Below are positions 11,568 through 21,230 of a DNA stretch of 64,000 nt, in pieces; within the stretch, counting starts at the first letter, position 1; every line of letters starts with the position of its first letter. The position numbers and the translations under genes were made by a program. This stretch comes from Gibbula magus. Lineage: Eukaryota; Mollusca; Gastropoda; Trochida; Trochidae. The DNA is taken from NCBI GenBank assembly GCA_936450465.1, contig OW388305.1:42670687-42734686 (forward strand), in the 5' to 3' direction. The notes beneath the pieces were generated by a model. That model was not told the DNA's origin and did not search any database. It worked only from the letters and a program-made list of their open reading frames with translations.

Positions 11568-11656
11568 GGCTAAGGTCACTTGTCGGAGGTTAGTAATTAA
11601 ATAATAGTACGTTTTTGATTAAACGTCATTATTTTTACTTACCGTAGACAAGTGAC
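11568..11656. repeat. Internal complementary region (ICR) of the DIRS-like element
   Basis: The first half (GGCTAAGGTCACTTGTCGGA and on to AATAATAG) is the reverse complement of the left outer end. The second half (GTACGTTTTTGATTAAACGT to AAGTGACC) is the reverse complement of the right outer end. The two halves meet at ATAGTAC. In DIRS-1 this region templates the junction of the circular DNA intermediate. It fixes both element boundaries. Confidence 0.92.
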
Positions 11657-11716
11657 CGTCGTCATACCCGTCCCGCCTCCCCTCTTACGCATTCGTCGTT
11701 AAATTGCGACTCCTAG

Positions 11717-11873
11717 GTAATGTGAATGACAGGTCACGCCACCCAGTGGACTAGTGAGGGGGGGGGGGGGGGGGGGGGGTATAACTCCGATTGATCTGTG
11801 TAATGATGTTTCATTACTTCTGTGGGAATGAGTCGATTACATGTTATATGGCTATAAGGCTAAGGTCACTTGT
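11717..11873. repeat. Right inverted terminal repeat of the DIRS-like element
   Basis: Reverse complement of 7930-8070, with an inserted or expanded G-run at 11758-11779 where the left copy has GGGGCGGG on this strand. It is followed by a 45-bp outer extension to 11918 that is matched only in the ICR. Confidence 0.92.
11758..11779 (+). repeat. Run of 22 G
   Basis: Uninterrupted homopolymer inside the right terminal repeat. The left repeat has only a short broken G/C tract at the equivalent place. It is either slippage expansion or an assembly artefact. Confidence 0.85.
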
Positions 11874-11918
11874 CTACGGTAAGTAAAAATAATGACGTTT
11901 AATCAAAAACGTACTATT

Positions 11919-12473
11919 TTAAGAAACAATACAATCAACTTGCTAAATTTTAATATTTCTTTGCTTACCTTAACACTTCACCTGTAAATTACAATGCAAA
12001 TGATTTTTATATCTGCCATATATTTTAAGAAATAAACAATTGATCGGACAACATAATTCGGGTAGTTCCGGATCACCATAATTTAGGGACCGTTTTAACT
12101 TCAAACGGCCGAAAAAAAAATTAACTGTTGAATTGACGAACTATATTCATTATGTTGTATAATTTTTAAATATCTACAAATAATAATGTCTTTCTGGTCC
12201 GAGAACGCCATTTAGGTCTACACGGCAGTAAATGTTAAATTTGTTTACAAAAAAATACTGTTTTGAAAATTGCAATGCTTGTTATTCGTAATATATTCAT
12301 CATAATTAATATTTCTCACGCATGTGTGTAATTAAAGTAGTGTTTTTATTTGACAGTTCCCCCTTTTTGTCCTAACAGGAATAATAGCCGGGCGCGACCT
12401 CATGTTGTCACGTGATCCGGAATACCCTGAAATGATCCGGAACTGCTGTAACAGCGGAGGGTTTTATTTGTCA
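11919..12473. other. Unique AT-rich DNA with two copies of the 16-bp motif
   Basis: It lies between the DIRS-like element and the LINE. It holds GGGTAGTTCCGGATCAC (12060-12076, minus-strand form with one extra base) and GTGATCCGGAATACCC (12412-12427), the latter preceded by the E-box GTCACGTG. A partial third copy, ATGATCCGGAAC, starts at 12432. I see no gene. Confidence 0.6.
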
Positions 12474-14199
12474 ATGGACACCCTTAAACCTACCACTTCT
12501 ACTTCAATCTACCCCACACCTAACCAACATCAGCAATCACCTAAGGAAACCTTTTCGAGCGCTCCCTCTCTAAACACCTCTACTGGCATGGCATCCGCTC
12601 TCAATAGCCAAATTCCTAATTCCTACCAAACAATTCATCAACATCTAACTACGCGTACAATATTTCCGCGCATTTTCCTACCCATAAATCCACTCACAAC
12701 CCGGATGTGAGCCCCATTCCAAATTCTCCCGCTAAAAACAACGTCCTTAATCCCCCACCTAAAACCTCTCCCACCTCTACTCACACCCCTAAGCGCAAGC
12801 GCACCTGTTCACCACAGGCTTCTCAGCAATTTGCTGAAACAACAACACAAACAAGCACTGCATCTCACACCACTCCGCACCACACACTGAGCCCCCAGCT
12901 CACCAATCAACTACAAACACAGAGCCCACAGCTCACCAATCACCACCACACACAAATTCACCTCTAGGTACACAACCACATCCCACAGCAACAACACCTA
13001 GATTAATAACCTTTGTTATATTTGCTGCTACTTTAGGAGAACATCTTTCAAAGGTGTTAAGCCGTGAAAGGATCGGCTCTATCCTAAATAGCAATTCATG
13101 TAGCTACACACAACTTAAACAGCTAGGAAAGGGCTATTTAGTAAAATTCACTTCTTTCAAAACTGCCCAAGCAGCCAAAAACACACTCACCAACATTGCA
13201 GGGCATAAAGTAATTTATAAAACTCCGATTTGGTTCCAGGAGTCCAGAGGCGTAATTAGTTTCTCGAGAAACGAGAACGATCTAGAAAGTTACCGCGAGG
13301 AAGCAAACCGTTTTGGCACACAACCCAAAATTCTCTCAGCACGGCGCATACAAAAATCGCTTCCCGACGGTAACAAATTAAACACGCCCAAAGTTATTCT
13401 CACTTTTGAAACTCCTTAACTCCCAACATCTATCCTTTTCGGCGCAAGCACACGCACTGTGGAAATTCTAGATAAACAAATTACTTACTGCACAAACTGC
13501 CTCACATACAACACGCACACGACTACGAACTGCAAGAGGAAGGGGAGATGTGCTACATGCGGCGATCGGTCCTGTGGCGGACCTGATGCAAATCAGGACT
13601 GCCGCAGGTACTGCATCCATTGTAAGTCTCATGAACACGCATCTCTCCACCACTCCTGCCCGACGTACCGTCAATACAAACTGGCAGCAAACCCCCATCG
13701 AAAAAAACCCGCTACACTCGCTCCACACCAACAGCCTGCCCCCGCCACCCGCCACCATGCCCACCTTCCACCCCAGCAACCCACCCGCCAACCCCCACCC
13801 CGTCCTCCACACCCACCAACCCGCCAACCCCCACCACCCTCCCAACCCTCATCACCCCAATCCACAACTCACCATTCCTCTCCACAACCTCACATCTCAC
13901 CTCCCTCTACCCCCGCCGCACCACTAAAAACTCCAAACCCCACACTAAACCAACCTCCCTCCGCAAAGCACTCTACCTCAACCTCCCTACTAACTCCTCA
14001 CCCACCGGCGCCACCTTTTTGGACAACGGTAAACCCTCACCTCACACCTCCTCAACACCCACACCTTCTAACCAAACCGAGTCTATGGACACGGACCACC
14101 CATCCCCCCCTAACCAAACTATTCCCCCCTCCCGCATGCCCCTCCCCGACACCCCTCTTCCACCCACTCAAAAACTGCATGAAAACCTTCCCCCATTAA
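12474..14199 (+). pseudogene. LINE ORF1 (gag-like), frameshifted
   Basis: The frame from ATG 12474 is a Ser/Thr/Pro-rich leader, which shifts near 12707 and again between 12967 and 13050. From about 13030 to 13419 comes a compact domain (LGKGYLVKFTSFKTAQAAK, then RRIQKSLPDGNKL) resembling the RRM-like part of LINE ORF1 proteins. A TAA at 13417-13419 interrupts the same frame that continues into three Cys/His clusters (CTNC, CATC and CIHC starts, about 13486-13665). A long Pro/His-rich tail follows to 14199. ORF1 proteins bind the element RNA; that role is inferred from family layout. Confidence 0.75.
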
Positions 14200-14384
14200 C
14201 AACTCAACCCCCTCTGTCTCCCTCCACAACCTCCTCCCAAACCCTCTATTTTAACCTATTCAACACCCTCCCAGACCCCATCTCCCCTCCTCCCTCCCCT
14301 TAAAACCCGCACCAAAAAACCCTGCTCCCCTTCCTTCCGTACCTCCAAAAACCCCAAACCCAGGCCCTCACTCTCCTCCAAATC

Positions 14385-15066
14385 GTTTAAACATATTTAT
14401 TTCACGAAAATGTTTTACATGAAGTGGATTGGCCAACAAGTTCATAAGAACTTATGTGAAGGCCACTCCGAAATAAATACATGAATACAAAAAACATAAT
14501 AAGTGACGTTCACCAAAGAGAAAGTTACACTCACTACATGGAAAATAACACAAATAATACTATATTGAATGGCCATAATGAATTACAAGATGCAGCTGAA
14601 GGGACTATGCTAATTTTGGATTTATTAAATACTGTGATGGAGCAAGGCAATCATAGGTTTAAGAAAAGTCCGAGAATCTGCGAGTTTTAATTATGAAGTT
14701 ATGGATAGATTTAAGAAGTACATCGTTTTCTTGTTTTGTGGAGTCAGCATTTCCGTGAAGAATAGATTTAAGGTTAAAACCTTTTATGTAATAGTATTGA
14801 TTGAATCTAATATCATTGTAGGTGGGACAAATGAGAAAAAAGTGAAGTGCGTCCTCTAAATGGTGTCCACAACTACAGGCTGGACTGTCATGTATAAATC
14901 TAGCAAACAGATCACCTTTTAAATCACTACAACCAAGCCGAAGGCGGGAGTGGATTATCTGACAGAATCTTGATCCATTGTTAAGGTTAAAATAATTTGG
15001 GATTTTCTCTTCCTTTAATTTATTTTTGAATTCTCCAAAAGTACTTGCATTGACAATGTCTAATGT
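14385..15066 (-). mobile_element. Nested 3-prime fragment of a second LINE
   Basis: Inserted antisense between ORF1 and ORF2 of the host LINE. On the minus strand it begins inside ORF2 (reading LDIVNASTFGEFKNKLKE), so it is 5-prime truncated, and it ends with GAAATAAATATGTTTAAAC, a 3-prime end with an AATAAA signal. Base composition differs from the host LINE. Boundaries are approximate to within about 25 bp because the target duplication is not clear. Confidence 0.75.
14659..15066 (-). pseudogene. C-terminus of ORF2 of the nested LINE
   Basis: About 135 intact codons ending at the TAA at 14659-14661. It shows the C-terminal signature shared by CR1/L2/Jockey-group ORF2 proteins: FKNKLK, then IIHSRLRLGCSDLKGDLF, then a Cys/His cluster (CSCGHHLEDALHFFLICPTY) and an Arg nearby. 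The rest of ORF2 is missing, as normal for a target-primed insertion that stopped early. The clade is not resolved. Confidence 0.7.
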
Positions 15067-15332
15067 CCCAATCCAACCTCTCCATCCTGGCAATCATCAT
15101 CTACACCTTCCCACCCCCAAAGTAACCCCCACTAAAATCCTCAAAAAGGCCCAAAAACTAAACTTAATCTCCCCCACATCCTCAATCCAAAGCCTAAACA
15201 TCCTATTAAATAAACTTATCTAAATTAAAATCCAACACCCCCCATATCATTCATTTCCCTAAACCAACCATGCAGCACAAAATAAATACCATCCTTAATT
15301 TTCCTTACTTCTTATTCCTATTTTTTTCATTC

Positions 15333-16115
15333 ATGCAAATTATTCAATGGAATGCTAATGGCCTTTCGGCTCACGGCCATGAGCTTAAAGCTAAAATTAA
15401 ACTTAAACAACTAAACCCCCAAGTAATTACCATTCAGGAAACCCATTTTGGCCCTAGGACTAAATTTAATATTCCAGGATATAAATTGCACAGGCTAGAC
15501 CGGCCCAAAACAAATCCCGGTCGCTCCTTTGGAGGCCTTGCTATTTTTATCCAGGAACATTTAAACCATTCTACCTTTAACCTAAAATTAAATTCATTAG
15601 AGGCGCATGCCATAACCATTAAACACCAAAACGATAGGATAAATATATATAATATATATAATAAACCTAAACTACCATTCAAATAAGAGGACCTTCATGT
15701 ACTACAAAATTCAGCACCCGGTCGCTCCATGTACTTGGGCGATTTCAATAGCCACCACCCAAATTGGGGAGTAAATGATAAGGTCGATTCCAACGGCAAA
15801 CTAATTGCCGATTGGGTCATAAATAACAATTTTGTAATCCATAACACTAACATACCAACTAGGTTCGATAGCTACAGGGACACTATGTCCGCTATCGATT
15901 TAACAATCACCACCCCGGACATCGCTAGCAATACCGAGTGGCAGGTATACGATGATTCCTGGGGAAGTGATCATTTTCCAATTCTTATCACCCTTAATAA
16001 CTTTCTTCCATCAAATAACTCAAACATTGAAAATTGCCCCCAAAACCCCAAATTTCATTACAACAAGGATGACTGGGATAAATTCAATGCACTTGGCAAC
16101 CAACTAAACCCAGCA
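15333..16115 (+). pseudogene. LINE ORF2, APE-type endonuclease domain
   Basis: Starts at ATG 15333 (MQIIQWNANGLSAHGHELKA). Catalytic landmarks include QWNANG, a Glu in ITIQETHF, LGDFNSHHPNWG and WGSDHFPI (the SDH box). These are the DNA-nicking residues of the apurinic-endonuclease-like domain that primes LINE insertion. A single TAA at 15684-15686 interrupts the domain; the frame continues after it. A +1 frameshift follows near 16115. Confidence 0.8.
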
Positions 16116-18240
16116 GATCTTGAAAGACCCCGAAACCTTTTCCAATAACTTCACTAACGCTATCATAAATGCTGCCAAACAATCCATCCCCTTCTCCGCC
16201 CCCAAAATCTCTAAACCTACAGTTCCCTGGTGGACTGAGGAAATTAGAGTTGCGCGAAAACAGCGTAAAGCGGCCTTTAAGAAGACAAAGCGCAACACTT
16301 CAAAATTACCTTATGCTAGGCAACTAAAAAATAAAGTAACCTCTCTCATAAAACAAACCAAAACACAACACTGGGAAAAATTCTGCGAGGAGTTGAATGG
16401 CAGGGCAAATTCCAAAGAAATTTGGAATAAACTCCGAGTCATCCGTGGCGGCAAACGCAGGGGCAAAATCCCACCTATAAATAATCTCCAAAAACCTAAA
16501 GATAAAGCTAACGCAATTGCATCACACTTTGCTACAGCAAGCAGCAATAGTAATAATTCGCCGGAGTTCTTACAACACAAACATAACACCGCAAGCACCG
16601 CAAAACAACCAACAGACAACAAGCCTATCAACAAAGCATTCACTATGGAGGAGCTTCACTTTGTATAAAAATAATAGAACAAAGGGAACGGCCCCAGGGC
16701 TAGACCTAACTTCCTACCAAATAATTAAGAAGCTACCCCCCTCCACCCTTAATATTCTCCTAAATCTCTATAACACCATTTGGCAACAGGGTAAGCTTCC
16801 AACCAACTGGAAGGAAGCTTTAGTAATCCCAATTCCTAAACCAAATAAACCCTCCGGGGACCCCAATTCCTATAGGCCCATCTCCCTAACCTCAAACCTC
16901 TGTAAAGTAATGGAATCGATGGTAAAACATCGCCTCCAATCTCACCTAAACACCAATCCCTTAAACAACGACCAGAGTGGCTTCACTCCGGGTCGTTCTA
17001 CCTTAAACAATCTTGCTCGTCTAGAGCAATATATTAAAGTAGGTCAAAACAAAAAGCACTACACACTCGCAATCTTCCTGGATTTTTCCAAAGCTTTCGA
17101 TATGGTGTGGCATAACGGCCTCATCCAAAAATTAACTAAAAAAGGCCTTTCAGGCAACATAATTAATTACATCCAGGATTTCCTACACAAAAGGCAAATA
17201 ACTGTCGGGGTCGAAAACCAAACATCTGAAAAATTTCTTCTTGAAAATGGCACCCCACAAGGCAGCATCATTGGCCCCACTTTATTCAATATCATGGTGG
17301 GTGACCTTTTCGAAGGCATCTCACCAAAAATAAACACCTCCAAATTTGCAGACGACGGTGCCCTGTGGGCACGTTGTAACAATCTCCATACTTCTACCAC
17401 CTTCCTCCAATCCGCACTAAATAAAGTCGACCAATGGGCCGACAAATGGGGCTTTAAACTAAATGCGGAAAAAACCATAGGGGTAGTATTTAAACATAAA
17501 AATATGCGCCCTATCTCCCCCAATCTTTACCTAAAAAATAACAAAATAAACTTCCAAAAACAAACTAAATTTTTAGGGCTAATCTTTGACGAGCATCTCA
17601 CCTGGGAAGCTCATGTCAAAGACCTTAAACTTCGATGCTCGAAAGACCTTAATGTCATGAGAGCAATCTCCGGCACAGGCTGGGGAGCAAATAGGCAAAC
17701 CTTACTCCAACTCTATACCTCCCTAATAAGGTCCAAATTGGACTACGGCGCTCCTATATATAACTCCCAAAAACTTACTCTAATTAACTCCCTTAATTCT
17801 ATACAATACCAGGCATTAAAATTAGCCACCCGCACTCAAAAGGGCACCTCGCTCGAAGCACTCCAAGCCCTAACTGGTGAAATTCCCCTCGCAACGAGAC
17901 GGGACCAACTCACCTTAAACTTCTGGGCTGGAACTTCAGAGGACCCTCTTATAAGGGATATGCTTAGCAGCATACCCTCTAAATTCTTTAAAGCTTTATT
18001 CAATAAATACCCACTCCGCGCACCCATCTCTCATCGCGTAAATTCTCTTATATCCCAAGCTGAGATGGGCCATATTAAACTCCCCACAAATTGTACGGTG
18101 CTTCACCCTATCCCCCCACTTCCGGCTCCCAAAATAAATCTCCATCTCAGCAAAATAACTTCTAAACAAAACCCTCAACTCGCGCAAACAACCGCACTTC
18201 ACTACATACAGGAACACTGGTCCGACTGGTGTCACATTTT
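16116..18240 (+). pseudogene. LINE ORF2, linker and reverse transcriptase
   Basis: After the 16115 frameshift the linker (KDPETFSNNFTNAI, then WWTEEI) runs to about 16650, where another shift joins the RT frame. RT motifs in order: NSYRPISLTSNLCKVMESM, GFTPGRST, LDFSKAFDMVWH (catalytic Asp), GTPQGSIIGPTLF, FADDGALW (17345-17356, two catalytic Asp), FLGLIFDEHLTW. The core residues survive, so the decay is recent relative to the number of breaks, or purifying selection acted until insertion. Confidence 0.85.
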
Positions 18241-18640
18241 AGATTTACACAGACGGGTCCAAGGACCCGGAAGCACGCACAACAGGTGTAGGCATACATT
18301 TCCAACATCCACAACCTTCTTCATACTCCAATAGGCTTCCCAACGACCAATCGGTCTACACTGCTGAGCTTATGGCCATCGCAATTGCCTTAAGCCATCA
18401 AACCAGGACAAAATTTTCATTCTTTCGGACTCACTCAGTGCTTTAGAAGCACTCAAAAACAAATCTACCAAAAACCGTCCTGGTTTAATTTCTAAAATTC
18501 TTCATACCATCCAATCTCTTAACAATCAGGGCAAGGCAGTAAAACTCCTATGGGTACCAGCCCATGTCGGCATATTTGGCAACGAAAAAGCCGACAAAGC
18601 AGCAAAGGAGGGCCTTAAACTTCCAAATTCACTTCCTTTT
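18241..18640 (+). pseudogene. LINE ORF2, RNase H domain, frameshifted
   Basis: A shift near 18240 exposes YTDGSKDPEARTTGVGIHF with the first catalytic Asp, then SVYTAELMAIAIAL with the Glu. A further shift near 18405 is needed to reach FILSDSLSALEAL (second Asp) and LLWVPAHVGIFGNEKADKAA (His and last Asp). All four catalytic positions are recognisable. RNase H removes the RNA template strand; its presence places the element in the I/Jockey-related groups that keep this domain. Confidence 0.8.
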
Positions 18641-19093
18641 TACCAACCGAAACAAGAGGCAAAAAGCCTTTCAAAATTTTATGTAAAGCAGGCATGGCAT
18701 AAGCAATATTCAAACTCCACCAATGCTCACCATACCAAACAAATCCTCCCTAAACCACTAGGCAAACACAAAATTTACTCCAAAAACAAAAATATTGATA
18801 GGGCAATATTTAAGCTCCAAACGGGGCATACTAAACTAAATTCCCATCTCCATTAAATCAAACTAAAAGCTTCACCCACATGCCCACACTGCCCGCAAGC
18901 AGAAACAATCCACCACATTCTCACAGAATGCCAACAGTATGCGACCTTCCGCCAAATACTCAACCTAACTCTAAGGGCCAACAACTTCCCACCACAAAAC
19001 ATTAATCTAATATTAAATCCAAACAATAACCAAAATATCTTCCAAGCATTAGGCACTTATCTCAAAGATTCGGACCTCCTGGCCCGAATCTAA
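18641..19093 (+). pseudogene. LINE ORF2, C-terminal zinc-knuckle region
   Basis: Continues the RNase H frame. A TAA at about 18855 interrupts it just before CPHCPQAETIHHILTEC, a CCHC-type cluster usual at the ORF2 C-terminus. The terminal stop is near 19091-19093 (LLARI followed by TAA). Confidence 0.7.
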
Positions 19094-19136
19094 AAACATA
19101 AACAAACTCAATTCCAAAACCTAACAACTCATACCT

Positions 19137-19163
19137 CCCCCCCCCCCCCCTCCCCCCACCCCC
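19137..19163 (+). repeat. Poly-C tract in the LINE 3-prime UTR
   Basis: C14, T, C6, A, C5. A low-complexity tract in the LINE tail, prone to length error. Confidence 0.8.
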
Positions 19164-19379
19164 GGCTTAACATAAACTAGGCTATTCCAAATTTCAAAAT
19201 TTCAAAATTTTCCTCGCAAAAACCTTCTCGACCATGGCATCCAAATTATCCAATTTCGGAAACCTTTTGAAACTTTATTAAAGGCCCTAGTGGCCCGAGT
19301 GGGAAATCAGCTCCGCTGGAAACCGCTCGTAAAATCTCAAGAGAAGAAGAAGAAGCTACTCAAGATGCATTAAGATTGA

Positions 19380-19517
19380 GATGGAGATATTGAAGAACAA
19401 CAAAGGAAGTTTAAGCTTAGTTTTGGTGAACATTTGTACACAAAGAAGAGATCAACCAAGACCATGATTAGATGGGATGCAGCCGCCGGAAAGGACTTGC
19501 ATGCGGGGGGTCTTTGA
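19380..19517 (+). CDS. Possible terminal coding exon, unrecognised
   Basis: Opens after a TGA at 19377-19379 and reads 45 codons to TGA 19515-19517, including KFKLSFGEHLYTKKRSTK and MIRWDAAAGKDLHAGGL. The composition is plausibly protein-like, but no family is recognised and there is no ATG at the start. It is followed by a good splice donor, a good acceptor and a poly(A) signal. It may be the end of a host transcript disrupted by the LINE tail immediately upstream, or chance. Confidence 0.25.
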   Translation, partial: DGDIEEQQRKFKLSFGEHLYTKKRSTKTMIRWDAAAGKDLHAGGL

Positions 19518-19531
19518 AAACATCCTTAACT

Positions 19532-19718
19532 GTAAGTTAATCTATTTTAATCTATTTTACTAATTTCAGAAAGAATTTTAAAATTTTACTAAATTGATAT
19601 ATCGATTCACATATATTTAAAAATCTTTTACTTCGTTAACATATCATTTATGTTTTATTCATATATATTTTTAAAAATTTTCTCATTTATTCATTCCTTT
19701 ATTTTATATATATTGCAG
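19532..19718 (+). other. Candidate 3-prime UTR intron
   Basis: GTAAGT at 19532-19537 matches the donor consensus. TTTTATATATATTGCAG ends at 19718 after a T-rich tract. The 187-bp interval is very AT-rich compared with the flanks (exon-like GC on either side), and an AATAAA lies 108 bp downstream. Confidence 0.4.
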
Positions 19719-19825
19719 AACTGGTTCATGACCACTCCCATCCTTCAGATCCTAAGATGATTCAGTGCTGAAGTATGTATTTTATTTATGAAATGTGAAA
19801 TATCTAAAATATTTGTATTTTATCT

Positions 19826-19831
19826 AATAAA
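19826..19831 (+). promoter_or_regulatory. Candidate polyadenylation signal
   Basis: AATAAA downstream of the candidate acceptor at 19718; consistent with the end of a spliced transcript. Confidence 0.4.
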
Positions 19832-19953
19832 GATGAAAAACTCCAAGTATGATATGACATATGCTTTTAGTGCTGTATTGTGCTGTGACCACTGTTATTA
19901 CTGTTATTGCTATTCAAATGTATTATTATTGAATAAAAGTTGTTAAAATACAA

Positions 19954-20050
19954 GTGTGGGATTTTGTCCTAGTATCTGGTTTTGTCAGGGTGGGCTTTAG
20001 TCCTATGGGCTTTTGTCCTTGTGGGCTTTTGTCAGGGTGGGCTTTTGTCC
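19954..20050 (+). repeat. Short degenerate tandem repeat (GTGGGCTTTTGTCC)
   Basis: Five or six degenerate copies of a 14-18 bp unit: GTGGGATTTTGTCC, CTGGTTTTGTCAGG, GTGGGCTTTAGTCC, GTGGGCTTTTGTCC, GTGGGCTTTTGTCAGG, GTGGGCTTTTGTCC. Confidence 0.75.
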
Positions 20051-20119
20051 GTACACCTACTTATCATATATCACATTTTTCTTGAACATTAAACTAACTT
20101 CTATAGGAAATTAGCGGGA

Positions 20120-20144
20120 CTGACGAGTCCTGGCAGGACTAAAC
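20120..20144 (+). ncRNA. Hammerhead-ribozyme-like relic
   Basis: CTGACGA (20120-20126) matches the hammerhead CUGANGA core. It is followed by a perfect 4-bp stem GTCC/GGAC with loop TGGCA, then TAAAC in place of GAAAC. The single core mismatch replaces the catalytic G12, so activity is not expected. Stems I and III are not evident. Type I hammerheads of this form occur in metazoan retrozymes and Penelope-like elements. Confidence 0.35.
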
Positions 20145-21230
20145 GTGGAATAGAAATATACATATTTCAAAATTAAGACGTTATGTAAGATAAAGATACA
20201 TATTGGAGTTATACGTTCATGTCGGCAGCATTTGCATTGACTTTGTGTATTTTGAAATATATGTTTTTTTATTGCCACATTCATATAGAAATCACCTTGT
20301 CCTAAATCGTCTTTTGCGTCTAGTTATTAATTATTGCATTCGGTCTTATTTGTTCTTTATTAAAATATAAGCATATACATATGTGTGCGTGTACACTGCA
20401 GTAGTGTCCACGTAATTTTCACTGAGTTTGTTTATCATTCCAGTCCAGTTGATCATAAAATAACTATTCATAAAGCATGTAGGAGCGGTGAACAATGTTT
20501 GCATAAAAATCACAATATATACAAAAGTTTTAACGGGAAACTAAATTTAAGCAATGTTTTATATAACACGATGTCAGATACACTGTACGAATATACTTTC
20601 AGACTGATATCTAATGTTACAACAACAAATGAGATACGCTGAATGAAATGTGAGTGAATATTTAAAATGAGTTCGTTTTGATTATAAATTCCCGATTGGG
20701 ACAAGGTCGCTTTGGGGAGAAATTTACCGACTGCTGCAGTCAAGCCCAGTACCAAGTTTGCGTCACGTGACCTCGCTACCCGGCTCGCTCGGGCGTCGCC
20801 ACGCTGCGGTCACAGCACACATATCCTACAGCAATGTCCCCTTTTAAAGTGTCTTTGCGTACGCGCATGCAGTCGCTCTTTCTTTAGTGATCCGGAATAC
20901 CCCGACGTACTGTATACATGAAGGCACATTATCGTTACCCGACTCGTGTTCAGATTATGACATGGCATTGCCAGGACTGCTGTTGACGATAACGTATCAA
21001 TGTATTTATCTATAATCATTCTCTCTCCAATATAAGTTAAGTTGTAAAGGTCTAACTCCGTTTTTATATGAGGGTGTCCTAGAAGTGGTGGTGAGGCGAC
21101 TTGGGGTTTAACGCCGCTTACAAGAGTATTTCACTTATATCACGGCCGCTGGTATTATTGCAGGCAGAAAGTCCGCAGCACTATTGTGTTTATATTGCAG
21201 TGAAACCAGCAGCGAACAATGGGTAGAACT
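20145..21230. other. Unique DNA with a GC-rich, promoter-like patch
   Basis: No gene identified. A patch at 20735-20910 is GC-richer, contains the palindromic E-box GTCACGTGAC (20762-20771) and the 16-bp motif at 20887-20902. Small open frames on both strands look fortuitous. Confidence 0.5.
20887..20902 (+). repeat. 16-bp motif GTGATCCGGAATACCC
   Basis: Exact match to the motif at 12412-12427 and to the reverse complement of 7698-7713. Confidence 0.75.

Larger units (their letters stand above)
7906..11918 (+). mobile_element. DIRS-like tyrosine-recombinase retrotransposon, internally deleted
   Basis: About 4.0 kb. The diagnostic structure is all present: inverted terminal repeats (7930-8070 and 11717-11873), unequal outer extensions, and an internal complementary region at 11568-11656 that joins the reverse complements of both outer ends. 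The order is gag-like ORF, reverse transcriptase, tyrosine recombinase. The ends are fixed by the internal region: the left outer end starts CTATTATTTAATTAC at 7906 and the right ends CAAAAACGTACTATT at 11918. There is no target duplication, as expected for recombinase integration. Family members are usually longer and carry RNase H after the RT; here the RT frame ends at 10665 where RNase H should begin, and the recombinase lacks its N-terminal half. It is therefore probably non-autonomous. Confidence 0.92.
12474..19357 (+). mobile_element. Degenerate I-like LINE (non-LTR retrotransposon)
   Basis: Two-ORF layout: ORF1 with Cys/His knuckles, ORF2 with APE-type endonuclease, RT, RNase H and a terminal CCHC cluster, then a 3-prime UTR ending in a short AGAAGAAGAAGAAG tail at about 19357. 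RNase H after RT, the FADD box and simple-repeat tail fit the I superfamily (I or Nimb-like clades), though clade assignment needs a tree. The sense strand is strikingly A/C-rich and G-poor. In-frame stops and frameshifts occur throughout, so it is dead. The 5-prime limit is uncertain; I start at the first plausible ORF1 ATG. Confidence 0.88.

Noticed and set aside
7905..11919. Target-site duplication flanking the DIRS-like element
   Set aside because: Only CTATT is shared by the two borders and it is also part of the ICR junction, so it belongs to the element or crossover site rather than being a staggered-cut duplication.
13468..13927. Pro/Gly-rich overlapping frames in the LINE ORF1 region
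   Set aside because: They are shadow frames of the C/A-rich ORF1 tail.
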